Source of the DNA: JACVRW01 sp036407035
Lineage (GTDB): Bacteria > Actinomycetota > Thermoleophilia > Solirubrobacterales > Thermoleophilaceae
NCBI GenBank assembly: GCA_036407035.1
Contig: DASXAA010000219.1
Coordinates: 8,924-72,923 of the forward strand
Length of the DNA: 64,000 bases
Direction: 5' to 3'
Below the pieces are notes generated by a model that did no database searches, was not told where the DNA came from, and worked only from the letters and a program-made list of their open reading frames with translations. Below are positions 39,352-47,589 of this stretch, one piece after another (the first letter of the stretch is position 1; each line of letters opens with the position of its first letter). The position numbers and the translations under genes were made by a program.

Positions 39352-40676
39352 TGGCGGTAGAGCCGGCCGAACTCGGAACGCAGACAGCCCATCCGACCGT
39401 TTTCGTCGACACCTTCACCGACGGTCTGCTCGACCCCGTGCGCCCGATGCTCGGTCCGGTCGAGGACGGCGGCCACATCGTCTTCAACACCTCGCCCGGC
39501 TGCTGGGGGCCGATGATCACACCGGCGCTGCGCGGCGGCCACGAGGTCGCGACGCCGGTGGCGGTCGCCGGCGCGGAGGTCGGCGACGCGATCGCGATCC
39601 GCATCAAGGACATCCTCGTAACCTCGATCGCGACCGCGTCGGGCAACGACCAGTGGATGGAGGGCCGCTTCCTCGGCGATCCGTACATCGCCGGCCGCTG
39701 CGCCGAGTGCGGGACGATGTACCCGGAGACGCGCATCGAGGGCATCGGCCAGACGGCGGTCCGCTGCGCGAACTGCGGCGCCGACGCCACGCCGTTCACG
39801 TTCACGAACGGCTACACGATCGCCTTCGACGAGCAGAAGCGGGTGGGCGTGACCGTCGGCCGCGAGGGCGCCGAGCGGATGGCCGCCGACGCCAAGCGCT
39901 TCGCCGCGCTGCCGGAGAACTCGGTCCAGAACCCGATCCTCACGTTCGCGCCGAGCGACCTCGTCGGCGTGGCGAGCCGCCTGCGCCCGTTCATGGGGCA
40001 GATCGGCACCACGCCCTCGATGCCGATCCCCGACTCGCACAACGCCGGCGACTTCGGCTCGTTCCTGATCGGGGCGCCGCACGAGTTCGCGCTTACGGCG
40101 GAGGAGCTCGACAAGCACCGCACCGACGGCCACCTGGACATCGACGCCGTCCGCGCCGGCGCGATCCTCATCTGCCCGGTCAAGACCCCGGGCGGCGGCG
40201 TGTACATGGGCGACATGCACGCGATGCAGGGCGACGGCGAGATCGCGGGCCACACCACCGACGTGTCCGGCACCGCGACGCTCGAGGTCGAGGTGATGAA
40301 GGGCCTCGACATCGACGGCCCGATCCTGTTCCCGGTCGAGGAGGACCTGCCGTTCCTGGCGCGGCCGCTCAGCGAGGGCGAGCGCGCGCAGGCGCTCGCG
40401 CTGGCGCGGCGCCACGGGGTGGAGGAGCTCGAGGAGTCCGCACCGATCTCGGTGATCGGGACGGGGCCCGACCTGAACAGCGCCACCGACAACGGCCTCG
40501 AGCGCGCGGCGCGCCTGCTCGACATGACCGTGCCGGAGGTGAAGAACCGGGCCACGATCACGGGCGCGATCGAGATCGGCCGCCACCCGGGCGTGGTGCA
40601 GGTGACGTTCAGGGCGCCGGTCGATCGGCTCGAGCGGCGCGGCCTGCTGGAGTACGCACGGGAGATGTACGGCTGA
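39351..40676 (+). CDS. Acetamidase/formamidase family protein with zinc-ribbon insert
   Basis: A 441-residue protein of the FmdA/AmdA family, hydrolysing short amides such as formamide or acetamide to ammonia and the acid. The domain starts near GGHIVFNTSPGCWGPM, with VGDAIAIRIKDI, HNAGDFGSFLIGAP and GGGVYMGDMHAMQGDGEIAGHTTDVSGTATLEVEV characteristic of the fold and metal site. Residues 117-144 form an inserted zinc-ribbon-like element, CAECG and CANCG, which many classical FmdA proteins lack. It is followed by a thioredoxin-fold gene that overlaps its stop (CTGA), and preceded by a MoaD-like gene, so all three make one transcript. Confidence 0.82.
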   Translation: MAVEPAELGTQTAHPTVFVDTFTDGLLDPVRPMLGPVEDGGHIVFNTSPGCWGPMITPALRGGHEVATPVAVAGAEVGDAIAIRIKDILVTSIATASGNDQWMEGRFLGDPYIAGRCAECGTMYPETRIEGIGQTAVRCANCGADATPFTFTNGYTIAFDEQKRVGVTVGREGAERMAADAKRFAALPENSVQNPILTFAPSDLVGVASRLRPFMGQIGTTPSMPIPDSHNAGDFGSFLIGAPHEFALTAEELDKHRTDGHLDIDAVRAGAILICPVKTPGGGVYMGDMHAMQGDGEIAGHTTDVSGTATLEVEVMKGLDIDGPILFPVEEDLPFLARPLSEGERAQALALARRHGVEELEESAPISVIGTGPDLNSATDNGLERAARLLDMTVPEVKNRATITGAIEIGRHPGVVQVTFRAPVDRLERRGLLEYAREMYG

Positions 40677-41401
40677 GGGCCACGCTCTTCGCGGTCCCCG
40701 GCTCGCATCCCTCGCTGGCCGCCCAGCTGATGCTGGAGCGGAAGGGGGTGGAGGTGCGCCGGATCGACCTCGTCGCCGCCGTGCACCGGCTCGTGGTGCG
40801 CGCGGCGGGCTTCCCGGGGATCACCGTGCCGGCCGTGCGCCTGGAGGGCGTGCGCCTGCAGGGCACCGGGAGGATCGCCCGCGCGCTCGACGCGCTCGTG
40901 CCGGAGCCGCGCCTGGTGCCCGCCGACGCGGCCGCGCGCGCCGAGGTCGAGCGGGCCGAGGGCTGGGCGGACGAGGTGTACCAGGCCGCCGCGCGCCGGC
41001 TCGCCTGGGCGACGATCAAGCGGGACCGCTCGTCGGTCGGCAGCTTCCTCGAGGGCGCGCGGCTCGGCATCCCGACCGGCCTCGCCGCCCGCACCGCCGC
41101 GCCGGTGATCTTCCTGTCGGCGCGGCTCAACCGGGCGAACGACGCCGCGGTGCGCCGCGACCTGGCGGCGCTGCCCGGCTGGCTCGATCGGATCGACGGC
41201 TGGCTCGCCGAGGGCGTGCTGGGCGGCCGCGAGCCCAACGTGGCCGACTACCAGGTGGCCACGTCCACGCGGCTGCTGATGGCGATGGACGACGTGAGGC
41301 CGTCGATCGAGGACCGCCCGGCCGGCCGCCACGCCCTGCGGCTCGTGCCCACCTTCCCGGGCCGGGTGCCGCCGGTCCTGCCTCAGAGCTGGCTTCGCTG
41401 A
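40673..41401 (+). CDS. GST-N-like thioredoxin-fold protein, apparent CTG start
   Basis: A 242-residue protein with an N-terminal thioredoxin-like GST domain (TLFAVPGSHPSLAAQLMLERKGVEVRRIDLV, cis-Pro in FPGITVPAVRLEG) and a helical C-terminal half (RAEGWADEVYQAAARRLAWATIK, REPNVADYQVATSTRLLMAM). Homologues start a few residues before TLFAVPG. No ATG, GTG or TTG exists in frame in the preceding 30 bases; the only well-placed candidate is CTG at 40673, overlapping the acetamidase stop as CTGA. The position resembles the ATGA/GTGA couplings of neighbours. The substrate is unknown. Confidence 0.7.
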   Translation: MRATLFAVPGSHPSLAAQLMLERKGVEVRRIDLVAAVHRLVVRAAGFPGITVPAVRLEGVRLQGTGRIARALDALVPEPRLVPADAAARAEVERAEGWADEVYQAAARRLAWATIKRDRSSVGSFLEGARLGIPTGLAARTAAPVIFLSARLNRANDAAVRRDLAALPGWLDRIDGWLAEGVLGGREPNVADYQVATSTRLLMAMDDVRPSIEDRPAGRHALRLVPTFPGRVPPVLPQSWLR

Positions 41402-41453
41402 CGCTTCGCGCCCGTTCCGTCAGGTCCCGTGCGTACGGTGCGACTGGACCATC

Positions 41454-42773
41454 ATGGAAGCCGCCACCCCACTCAGGAAGCCCCACGTCCGCACGGTCGG
41501 GGATCGCCTCGCGATCGACGGGCTCGTCGTCGAGGACGACTGCGCCGTCCGCCTCGTGCGCGAGCGCGAGCAGAACGGCGAGGACCCGGTCCGGTCGGTC
41601 ACGGACGCGCTCGAGATCGGGGCCCGGGTGCTCGACCGCGAGCAGGCCGCTGCCAACGCCGAGTACGTGAAGACGGAGTTCGAGCGCACCTCGCGCCAGC
41701 TCGAGCAGGAGTTCACCGAGAAGGCGCGCAAGGTGGCCGAGTTCTTCGGCGAGAAGGTCGACGCGGTCTTCGGCCCCGACGACGGCCAGCTCGCGAAGGA
41801 GCTCGACAAGCTCTTCTCCGACGGCAGCTCGAGCGCCGTGCAGCACCGCATCCGCGAGCTCGTGGCGGACTCGCTCGCCAGGTCGCGCGAGGACCTCGTG
41901 CGGCAGTTCTCCGCCGCGGACGACCGCAACCCGCTCGCCGACTTCAAGTCCGCCGCCGTGCAGTCGATCAACCAGGCCGCGGCCCGCTCCGACGCCACGC
42001 AGCGCGCCCTGCTGCAGAAGCTCGGCGAGCTCGAGCGCGAGCTGCAGGCGCTGCGCGGCGAGAAGGAGAAGCTCGAGGAGCTGGAGGCCGAGCGCGAGCG
42101 CGGCACCGCCAAGGGGCGCACCTTCGAGGAGCGGGTGGCCGAGGCGGTCGACGCCCTCGCTTTGGCCCAGGGCGACGTCGCGGAAGCGGTGGGCGACCAG
42201 CGCGAGGCCACCGGCAAGACCGGCGACGTGCTCGTGTCGATCGACGCCTGCGCCGGCCCCGCCCGCGGCCGCATCGTGATCGAGGCGAAGGACCGCCGCC
42301 TGTCGCGCCCGCGCGCGCTGGCCGAGCTCGACCAGGCGATGGGCGACCGCAGCGCCGACTTCGCCGTGATGGTCGTGCCGAGCGACGGGGAGCTGCCCGC
42401 GAACACGGAGCCCCTGCGCGAGTACAACGGCGACAAGATGCTGGTCGCGCTCGATCCCGACGCCGGGACGCTGCCGCTGGAGCTCGCCTACCGGCTCGCC
42501 CGCGCGCGCGTGTTGATGCGGCGCTCGGAGGGCGACGGCATCGACGCCGGCGCCGTTCGCGACACCGCCGAGCGGGCGATCGCCGCGCTCACGGAGGAGC
42601 GCCGGATCAAGCAGCGGCTGACCGGCGCGAAGACGAGCATCGACCAGGCGTACGAGCTGATCGAGCTCATGGCCGCCCGGGTGAAGGCCCACCTGGAGGA
42701 GATCGACGAGCTGGTGCGGCCGGCCGGCGAGGAGCCGCAGTCCGCGGCGGACGACGATCAGCTGGAGCTGTAG
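41454..42773 (+). CDS. Coiled-coil protein with PD-(D/E)XK-like core, unknown function
   Basis: A 439-residue cytoplasmic protein that I cannot assign. Residues about 60-110 and 170-225 are coiled-coil (AEYVKTEFERTSRQLEQEF, KLGELERELQALRGEKEKLEELEAERE). Between about 255 and 300 lies TGDVLVSIDACAGPARGRIVIEAKDRRLSRPRALAELDQAMGDR: an Asp at a strand start and then E-A-K, the core spacing of PD-(D/E)XK nuclease-like folds, as in DUF2130-type proteins. The C-terminal 100 residues are helical and basic-acidic mixed. A structural or DNA-associated role with residual nuclease fold is possible (inference). It is monocistronic. Confidence 0.65.
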   Translation: MEAATPLRKPHVRTVGDRLAIDGLVVEDDCAVRLVREREQNGEDPVRSVTDALEIGARVLDREQAAANAEYVKTEFERTSRQLEQEFTEKARKVAEFFGEKVDAVFGPDDGQLAKELDKLFSDGSSSAVQHRIRELVADSLARSREDLVRQFSAADDRNPLADFKSAAVQSINQAAARSDATQRALLQKLGELERELQALRGEKEKLEELEAERERGTAKGRTFEERVAEAVDALALAQGDVAEAVGDQREATGKTGDVLVSIDACAGPARGRIVIEAKDRRLSRPRALAELDQAMGDRSADFAVMVVPSDGELPANTEPLREYNGDKMLVALDPDAGTLPLELAYRLARARVLMRRSEGDGIDAGAVRDTAERAIAALTEERRIKQRLTGAKTSIDQAYELIELMAARVKAHLEEIDELVRPAGEEPQSAADDDQLEL

Positions 42774-42864
42774 GCGCCGCGCCGCGCTCGCCCGGCGCTC
42801 CTCTTCCATATCGGGCCGCCCCCCCGCCCGGCGCTTACAGCGGGCAACCAGGGGGTGTCGTTTT

Positions 42865-42917
42865 CGAGTGTGGGTGCAGTTGTCGTCGTATATGACCCCG
42901 AAGTGCGCCCACACTCG
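42865..42917. terminator. Hairpin between convergent genes, related to 6.4-kb palindrome
   Basis: CGAGTGTGGGTGCA (42865-42878) pairs with TGCGCCCACACTCG (42904-42917) around a 25-base AT-rich loop; the only non-Watson-Crick pair would be G-U. It lies in the 176-base gap between two convergent genes. The arm shares CGAGT-n-TGGGTGC with the palindrome at 6438-6485 (CGAGTTATGGGTGC), which also separates convergent genes. It may be a bidirectional terminator or a dispersed element; the remaining gap shows no gene. Confidence 0.55.
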
Positions 42918-42949
42918 GGGTGCCGGCGCGGGCCGGGACGCGCGCCGCG

Positions 42950-43384
42950 CTACGGCAGCAGCAGCTTGTCGTTCGAGTTCGGCCGCTCGCGCCCGATCGT
43001 CAGCTCGGCCGGCGCGATCTCCCTCGGCGTCGCCACCGCCGTGCCCGCCTTGACCTGGTAGATCCCCGGGGCCAGCGTCCTCCGCAGAGTGGCCGTGCCG
43101 AGGGGCTCCACCGGGCCGACGCGCTGGCTGCCGGTGTCGCCCTCGAGTGTGATCGTGTGCGCCTGCTTCGTCTGGTTCGAGATCGTTATCCGGACCGGCC
43201 CCGCACCCAGCTTCGACGGCGACACCGTGACCTTGTCCGTCTGGACCACGCCGGTCAGGTCGACCGTTACCGGCGGGCGCGGCTTGTTGGCGAAGTCCTC
43301 CTCGCCGCAGCCGGAGAGGATCGCTCCCCCGATGAGGAACGCGGCGGTTCCGCGAGCCAAGCGCGTCTTCGATGTCGCCCTCAT
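42950..43384 (-). CDS. Putative lipoprotein, unknown function
   Basis: A 144-residue lipoprotein: the N-terminus RLARGTAAFLIGGAILSGC ends with a good lipobox (L-S-G-C), so Cys26 would be lipidated after cleavage by signal peptidase II. The mature part is a single beta-sandwich-like domain (VTVDLTGVVQTDKVTVSPSKLGAGPVRITISNQTKQAHTITLEGD) that resembles cupredoxin- or Ig-like modules without copper ligands. It is probably anchored on the outer leaflet of the membrane. No partner is obvious: the acyltransferase gene upstream starts a different transcript. Confidence 0.72.
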   Translation of the reverse strand: MRATSKTRLARGTAAFLIGGAILSGCGEEDFANKPRPPVTVDLTGVVQTDKVTVSPSKLGAGPVRITISNQTKQAHTITLEGDTGSQRVGPVEPLGTATLRRTLAPGIYQVKAGTAVATPREIAPAELTIGRERPNSNDKLLLP

Positions 43385-43400
43385 CCCTCGGGCGCGAACC

Positions 43401-44354
43401 CTAACCGAACCAGACCGACCCGCGCGCAGCTACCAGCCGGTCCAGTTCCGCCTGGATCCCGGCCCGGATCCGCTCCGAGAGCGACTGCACGAGCGCGAGG
43501 TCCTCGGCGTCCTCCGGGCCGTACCCGGAGAGGTCCACCGGCTCCAGGAAGCGGATGCGGAACTTCGCCGGCAGGTACATCGCGCCGGCGGCGAGGCCGA
43601 AGTGCGGGAACGCGTGGTTGATCGGGAAGTAGATCAGCCCGGTCAGGCGCTGCAGCAGCGGGACGTGCGCGAAGATCGGCATCGCCTCCTCCGCGCCCAG
43701 CACCGCGATCGGCACGATCGGGACGCCTGCGCGGATCGCGGTGCGCACGAACCCGCCGCGCCCGAAGCGGCGCAGCCGGTAGCGCTGCCAGTAGAGCTTG
43801 CGGCTCCCCTTCTGACCCTCGGGGAACACGAGCGCGAGCCGCTGCTCCTCGCCGAGCAGCCGGTGCGCGTTCGCCGGGTGCGCCGCCACGAGCCCGACCT
43901 TGTTGGCGAGCATCCCGATCCCGGGGTAGCCCTTGAACCAGTGCTCGCCCAGCATGTAGACCGGCCGCGGGCTCGGATGCTCGTGGCGAATCGCCTGCAT
44001 GATCATCGGGCCGTCGGGCGGCAGCGCCCCGGAGTGGTTCGCCACGAGCAGCGCGCCGCCCGTGGCGGGCACGTGCTCGATGCCATCGGTGTCGACCCGG
44101 AACCAGTAGCGGTAGTAGAAGTCGAGCAGGGGCTCGAGCCGGTCGAGCACGCGCTGCGAGCGGCCCCAGTCGTCGATCTCGCGCCCCGGCTCGGGGCGCG
44201 GGATGAGGCCGCGCAGGTCGCGCAGGTCGCGCAGGTCGGGGCGGGGCGGCTGCTCGCGCGGGAGGCCCAGCTCGTCGCCGCGGGCGTCCCGGCCGCGCGC
44301 CGCCGAAGCGTCCGGGGTCAGGGTCGTGCCGGTGCGCGGGGCATCCGCGGTCAA
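43401..44354 (-). CDS. PlsC-type lysophospholipid acyltransferase
   Basis: A 317-residue acyltransferase of the PlsC/LPLAT family. The H-x4-D catalytic motif appears as ANHSGALPPDGPMI (near residue 110) and the substrate motif as VFPEGQKGSRKLYW (near residue 180); IPIVPIAVLGAEEAMPI is the third block. Members acylate lysophosphatidate or related acceptors at the membrane. The N-terminal 60 residues are charged and low complexity. It starts at TTG overlapping the stop of the ygfZ-like gene (TTGA), and no other start lies near. The acceptor is unknown. Confidence 0.82.
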   Translation of the reverse strand: MTADAPRTGTTLTPDASAARGRDARGDELGLPREQPPRPDLRDLRDLRGLIPRPEPGREIDDWGRSQRVLDRLEPLLDFYYRYWFRVDTDGIEHVPATGGALLVANHSGALPPDGPMIMQAIRHEHPSPRPVYMLGEHWFKGYPGIGMLANKVGLVAAHPANAHRLLGEEQRLALVFPEGQKGSRKLYWQRYRLRRFGRGGFVRTAIRAGVPIVPIAVLGAEEAMPIFAHVPLLQRLTGLIYFPINHAFPHFGLAAGAMYLPAKFRIRFLEPVDLSGYGPEDAEDLALVQSLSERIRAGIQAELDRLVAARGSVWFG

Positions 44355-45259
44355 GGCCGGAACGGCAGCTCCACGACCTCTGCCTCCGCGCCCGCGCCCA
44401 CCTCGACGGTGTCCCCGGTGGCCGCCTCGCGGCGCACCAGCGCGAGCGCGATCGGCCCGAGCGCCGGCGAGACGCAGGCCGACCCCACGCGCCCGACGAC
44501 CTTCTCTCCGAGGCGGATCTCCTCGCCGCGCTCGACGGGCGCCGACAGGCGCAGACCGCGCAGGGTGCGGTTCGGCTTGCCCTTGTAGTGCAGCCGCGCG
44601 ACGGTCTCCTGGCCGACGTAGCAGCCCTTCGTGAAGCTGACGGCACGCGCGTTGATGCCGGCCTCCTGGGGCATCGTCTCGGCGTCCATGTCGAAGCCGA
44701 GCCGCGGGCGGCCGGACTCGATGCGCACGCACTCGGCGGCGTCCGCCGACACCTCCTCGACGTCGAGCGCGGCACGCGCCGCGTCGGGGTCGTCGGTGAC
44801 GACGTCGACACCGAGGTCCGTTGCCGCGTACAGCCCGTGCGCGCCCTCGACGAACGAGAGCTCCTCCAGGCCGGGCGCCGCGTCCAGGCGCTCGCGCGAC
44901 CGCGGCCCGACGAGCGAGAGGATCGCGCGCTCGTCGGTCACGTCCTCGAACCGCACGTCGCGGCCGAGGCTGTAGGTCTGGATCGTGTGCGTGACGACGC
45001 GGTGGCCGATCGCCTCCGTGTCGATCCACCACCAGTCCTCGCCGCGCAGGATCCGCAGGTCGGTGCGCAGCTTGCCCTTGTGGGTGAGGATCACCGCGTA
45101 GCAGCCGCGGCCCGGCTCGAGCGCCTCCACGTCGTTGCTGACCTGGCCCTGGAGGAAGTCGGCCACGTCGGACCCGCGAACGAGCAGCTTGGCCCGGTCG
45201 GAGCGGTCGACCAACCCCGCGTCGGTGGTCAGCAGCTCGTACTGGTCGGTCGCGATCAC
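44351..45259 (-). CDS. ygfZ: YgfZ/GcvT-domain folate-binding protein
   Basis: A 302-residue member of the YgfZ/IbaG-like GcvT superfamily. It has the diagnostic motif FTKGCYVGQETVARLHYKG (K-G-C-Y-x-G-Q-E) in its C-terminal third and the N-terminal fold LVDRSDRAKLLVRGSDVADFLQGQVSNDVEAL. YgfZ proteins bind a folate and support assembly or repair of iron-sulfur clusters, with the conserved Cys required. GTG at 45259 is the first start giving the full domain. It is divergent from the metal operon with 72 bases between. The downstream acyltransferase is coupled by TTGA. Confidence 0.87.
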   Translation of the reverse strand: MIATDQYELLTTDAGLVDRSDRAKLLVRGSDVADFLQGQVSNDVEALEPGRGCYAVILTHKGKLRTDLRILRGEDWWWIDTEAIGHRVVTHTIQTYSLGRDVRFEDVTDERAILSLVGPRSRERLDAAPGLEELSFVEGAHGLYAATDLGVDVVTDDPDAARAALDVEEVSADAAECVRIESGRPRLGFDMDAETMPQEAGINARAVSFTKGCYVGQETVARLHYKGKPNRTLRGLRLSAPVERGEEIRLGEKVVGRVGSACVSPALGPIALALVRREAATGDTVEVGAGAEAEVVELPFRP

Positions 45260-45291
45260 GGCTTCGATTCTACGAAGGCGCTGTGTGATCC

Positions 45292-45323
45292 AAAGTTGAG
45301 CCTTGCCTAACTTCTGGTTTAAT
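45292..45323 (+). promoter_or_regulatory. DtxR-like box and leaderless promoter of metal operon
   Basis: AAAGTTGAGCCTTGCCTAA (45292-45310) matches 14 of 19 positions of the DtxR/IdeR-type operator TWAGGTTAGSCTAACCTWA. Within it TTGAGC (45296-45301) makes a -35, spaced 16 bases from TTTAAT (45318-45323), a good -10. Transcription would then begin about six bases later, at or near the ATG at 45332, so the mRNA is probably leaderless. The operon encodes its own DtxR/MntR-type regulator, which would bind here with metal. Confidence 0.7.
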
Positions 45324-45331
45324 TGCTTCAA

Positions 45332-46378
45332 ATGCCAAAGTTGCCGTCCACGAAGGTCTCTCGCCGCAAGCTGCTCGGCGGCGCCGCCGCGGGCACCGCC
45401 GCGTTGCCGGTGCTCCACCAGCTGGTGCCGCACCAGGGCCTTCACGATGCGCTCGAGGGCGAGGACGCGCTCGCCCAGGCGCACGAACACGCCGTCGCCA
45501 CGCACCGTGGCGCCGCCCACGTGGGCGCGGTCGGCTCCGTGGACCCGCGCGTCAACGGCTTCGACCCGGCCGAGATCCTGCGCGACTTCGACGAGGGCAC
45601 CGTGCGCGGCGGTGTGCGCGAGTGGGACGTCGTGGCCGAGGAGAAGGAGATCGAGGTCGCGCCCGGCGTCGGCTACGCCGCCTGGACCTACAACGGCCGC
45701 GTGCCGGGGCCGACGCTGCGCGCGCGCGAGGGCGAGCGCCTGCGGATCAACTTCACGAACGGCACACGCCACCCGCACACCATGCACTTCCACGGCATCC
45801 ATGTCGCCGCGATGGACGGCGTGCCCGGCGTGGGGATCGGCAACGTCGCCCCCGGCCGCTCGGCGGTCTACGAGTTCGACGCGACGCCGTTCGGCGTGCA
45901 CCTCTACCACTGCCACACGACGCCGCTCGCCGAGCACATCGCCAAGGGCCTCTACGGCGCGTTCGTGATCGACCCGAAGGAGCCGCGCCCGCCGGCCGAC
46001 GAGCTCGTGATGGTGATGAACGGGTTCGACACGAACTTCGACCGCTCGAACGAGGTCTACGCCGTCAACACGGTCGCGTTCGAGTACATGAACCGCCCGG
46101 TGCGCGTCAGCCGCGGCGAGCTCGTGCGGATCTACCTGGTCAACGTGCTCGAGTTCGACCTCGTCAACTCGTTTCACGTTCACGCGAACTTCTTCGACTA
46201 CTACCCGACCGGCACGCGGCTCGAGCCGCGCGACCACACCGACACGGTCGTGCTGGGGCAGGGCGAGCGCGGCATCCTCGAGCTGCGCTTCCCGTACGAG
46301 GGGAAGTACATGTTCCACGCGCACGTGTCCGAGTTCGCGGAGCTCGGCTGGATGGGCTTCTTCGAGGTCACAGCCTGA
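45332..46378 (+). CDS. Tat-exported two-domain multicopper oxidase
   Basis: A 348-residue small multicopper oxidase with a twin-Arg signal (VSRRKLLGGAAAGTAALPV). Copper motifs: HPHTMHFHGIH and YHCHTTPLAEHIAKGLYG in domain one; NSFHVHANFFDYY and YMFHAHVSEFAELGWMG in domain two. The type 1 site has Cys in YHCH and His in AEH. The residue where nitrite reductases have an axial Met is Leu (KGL), as in many high-potential laccases. A second conserved His pair occurs in each domain. It would oxidise a metal ion or phenol outside the membrane and reduce oxygen. It leads an operon with ZIP, MntR-type and Nramp genes, so Mn(II) or Fe(II) is the likely substrate (inference). Confidence 0.87.
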   Translation: MPKLPSTKVSRRKLLGGAAAGTAALPVLHQLVPHQGLHDALEGEDALAQAHEHAVATHRGAAHVGAVGSVDPRVNGFDPAEILRDFDEGTVRGGVREWDVVAEEKEIEVAPGVGYAAWTYNGRVPGPTLRAREGERLRINFTNGTRHPHTMHFHGIHVAAMDGVPGVGIGNVAPGRSAVYEFDATPFGVHLYHCHTTPLAEHIAKGLYGAFVIDPKEPRPPADELVMVMNGFDTNFDRSNEVYAVNTVAFEYMNRPVRVSRGELVRIYLVNVLEFDLVNSFHVHANFFDYYPTGTRLEPRDHTDTVVLGQGERGILELRFPYEGKYMFHAHVSEFAELGWMGFFEVTA

Positions 46379-47589
46379 TGGAAGCGCGCTCCGCCGCCGC
46401 GAGGACGTCCGCCGCGCGGCCCGCGTGGATCGCCGGGCTGGTGCCGCTCGCGGCGCTGGCGGTGGCGATCGGGCTCTTCATCGCGTTCGACGCGCCCGGC
46501 ATCGACCGCACCGGCGTGCCGGCCGAGGAGCTGGCGATCGAGCGCACCGTGCTGCACCCGGGCCAGATCGAGCTGCACGTCCGGAACGACGGCGCCGACC
46601 CGGTGCGCGTGCGCCAGATGATCGTCAACGACGGCTACGTGGCCTTCACGCAGTCGGACGACGACCTCGGGCGGCTCCAGGGGGCCGAGATCGACGCCGA
46701 CTACCCGTGGATCGAGGGCCAGGACTACGAGGTAGTCCTGCTCACCTCCACCGGCGCGACGATCGACCACACGATCGAGGCCGCGTCCGAGACGCCCGAC
46801 GCCGATCTCGGCTTCTACGGGCTGATGCTGCTGATCGGCGTGTACGTCGGCGTGATCCCGGTGGCGATCGGGATGCTGTGGCTGCCCTGGCTGCGCGGCA
46901 TCGACCCGCGCTGGGTCCGCTTCCTGCTCGCCCTGACCGTCGGGCTGCTCGCCTTCCTGGCCGTCGAGGCGCTGCTGGAGGGGAGCGAGCTCGCCGGCGA
47001 CGGTCCCGAGGCGTTCGGCGGGGCCGCGCTCGTGTGGCTCGGCGCGGCCGGCGCCTACCTCGCCCTGGCGGGCGTGGACGGCTGGCTGCGCGGCCGTCGC
47101 GAGCGCGCCGAGGCGGACGGCGGCGGGCGCGCCGGCGGGCTCGGCTACCACGCCGCCTTCCTCGTCGCACTCGGCATCGGCTTGCACAACCTCGGCGAGG
47201 GGCTCGCGATCGGCTCGGCCTACGCGATCGGCTCGCTCGCGCTCGGCGCGGCGCTGGTCGTGGGGTTCGCGCTGCACAACACGACTGAGGGGCTCGCGAT
47301 CGTGGCGCCCGTCGCGGAGGGCGAGGTCAGGTGGCGGCGGCTCGCCGCGCTCGGGCTGCTCGCGGGCGCGCCCGCGATCCTCGGCGCCTGGATCGGCGCC
47401 TCCGCGTACGACCCGAGCCTCGCCGCGCTCATGTTCGGGATCGGCGCCGGTGCGATCGCCCAGGTGATCGTGCAGATCGCCCCAGGCGTGCGCGACTCGG
47501 CCGGCCGCCTGCTGCACCCGCTGGCCGCGGCGGGCGCGCTCACCGGGCTCGTGCTGATGTACCTCACGGGACTGCTGGTGGCGATCTGA
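46378..47589 (+). CDS. ZIP-family metal transporter with extracytoplasmic domain
   Basis: A 403-residue ZIP (zinc/iron-regulated) transporter. The metal-binding helix motifs are HNLGEGLAIGSAYAIG and LHNTTEGLAIVAPV, separated as in ZIP proteins. Before the ZIP core it carries one helix (WIAGLVPLAALAVAIGLFIAF) and then about 95 residues (TGVPAEELAIERTVLHPGQIELHVRNDGADPVRVRQMIVNDGYVAF), a beta-rich cupredoxin-like extracytoplasmic domain that is unusual for ZIP. It could receive metal from the oxidase next door (inference). Its ATG overlaps the oxidase stop by one base, and its last bases overlap the regulator start. Confidence 0.82.
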   Translation: MEARSAAARTSAARPAWIAGLVPLAALAVAIGLFIAFDAPGIDRTGVPAEELAIERTVLHPGQIELHVRNDGADPVRVRQMIVNDGYVAFTQSDDDLGRLQGAEIDADYPWIEGQDYEVVLLTSTGATIDHTIEAASETPDADLGFYGLMLLIGVYVGVIPVAIGMLWLPWLRGIDPRWVRFLLALTVGLLAFLAVEALLEGSELAGDGPEAFGGAALVWLGAAGAYLALAGVDGWLRGRRERAEADGGGRAGGLGYHAAFLVALGIGLHNLGEGLAIGSAYAIGSLALGAALVVGFALHNTTEGLAIVAPVAEGEVRWRRLAALGLLAGAPAILGAWIGASAYDPSLAALMFGIGAGAIAQVIVQIAPGVRDSAGRLLHPLAAAGALTGLVLMYLTGLLVAI

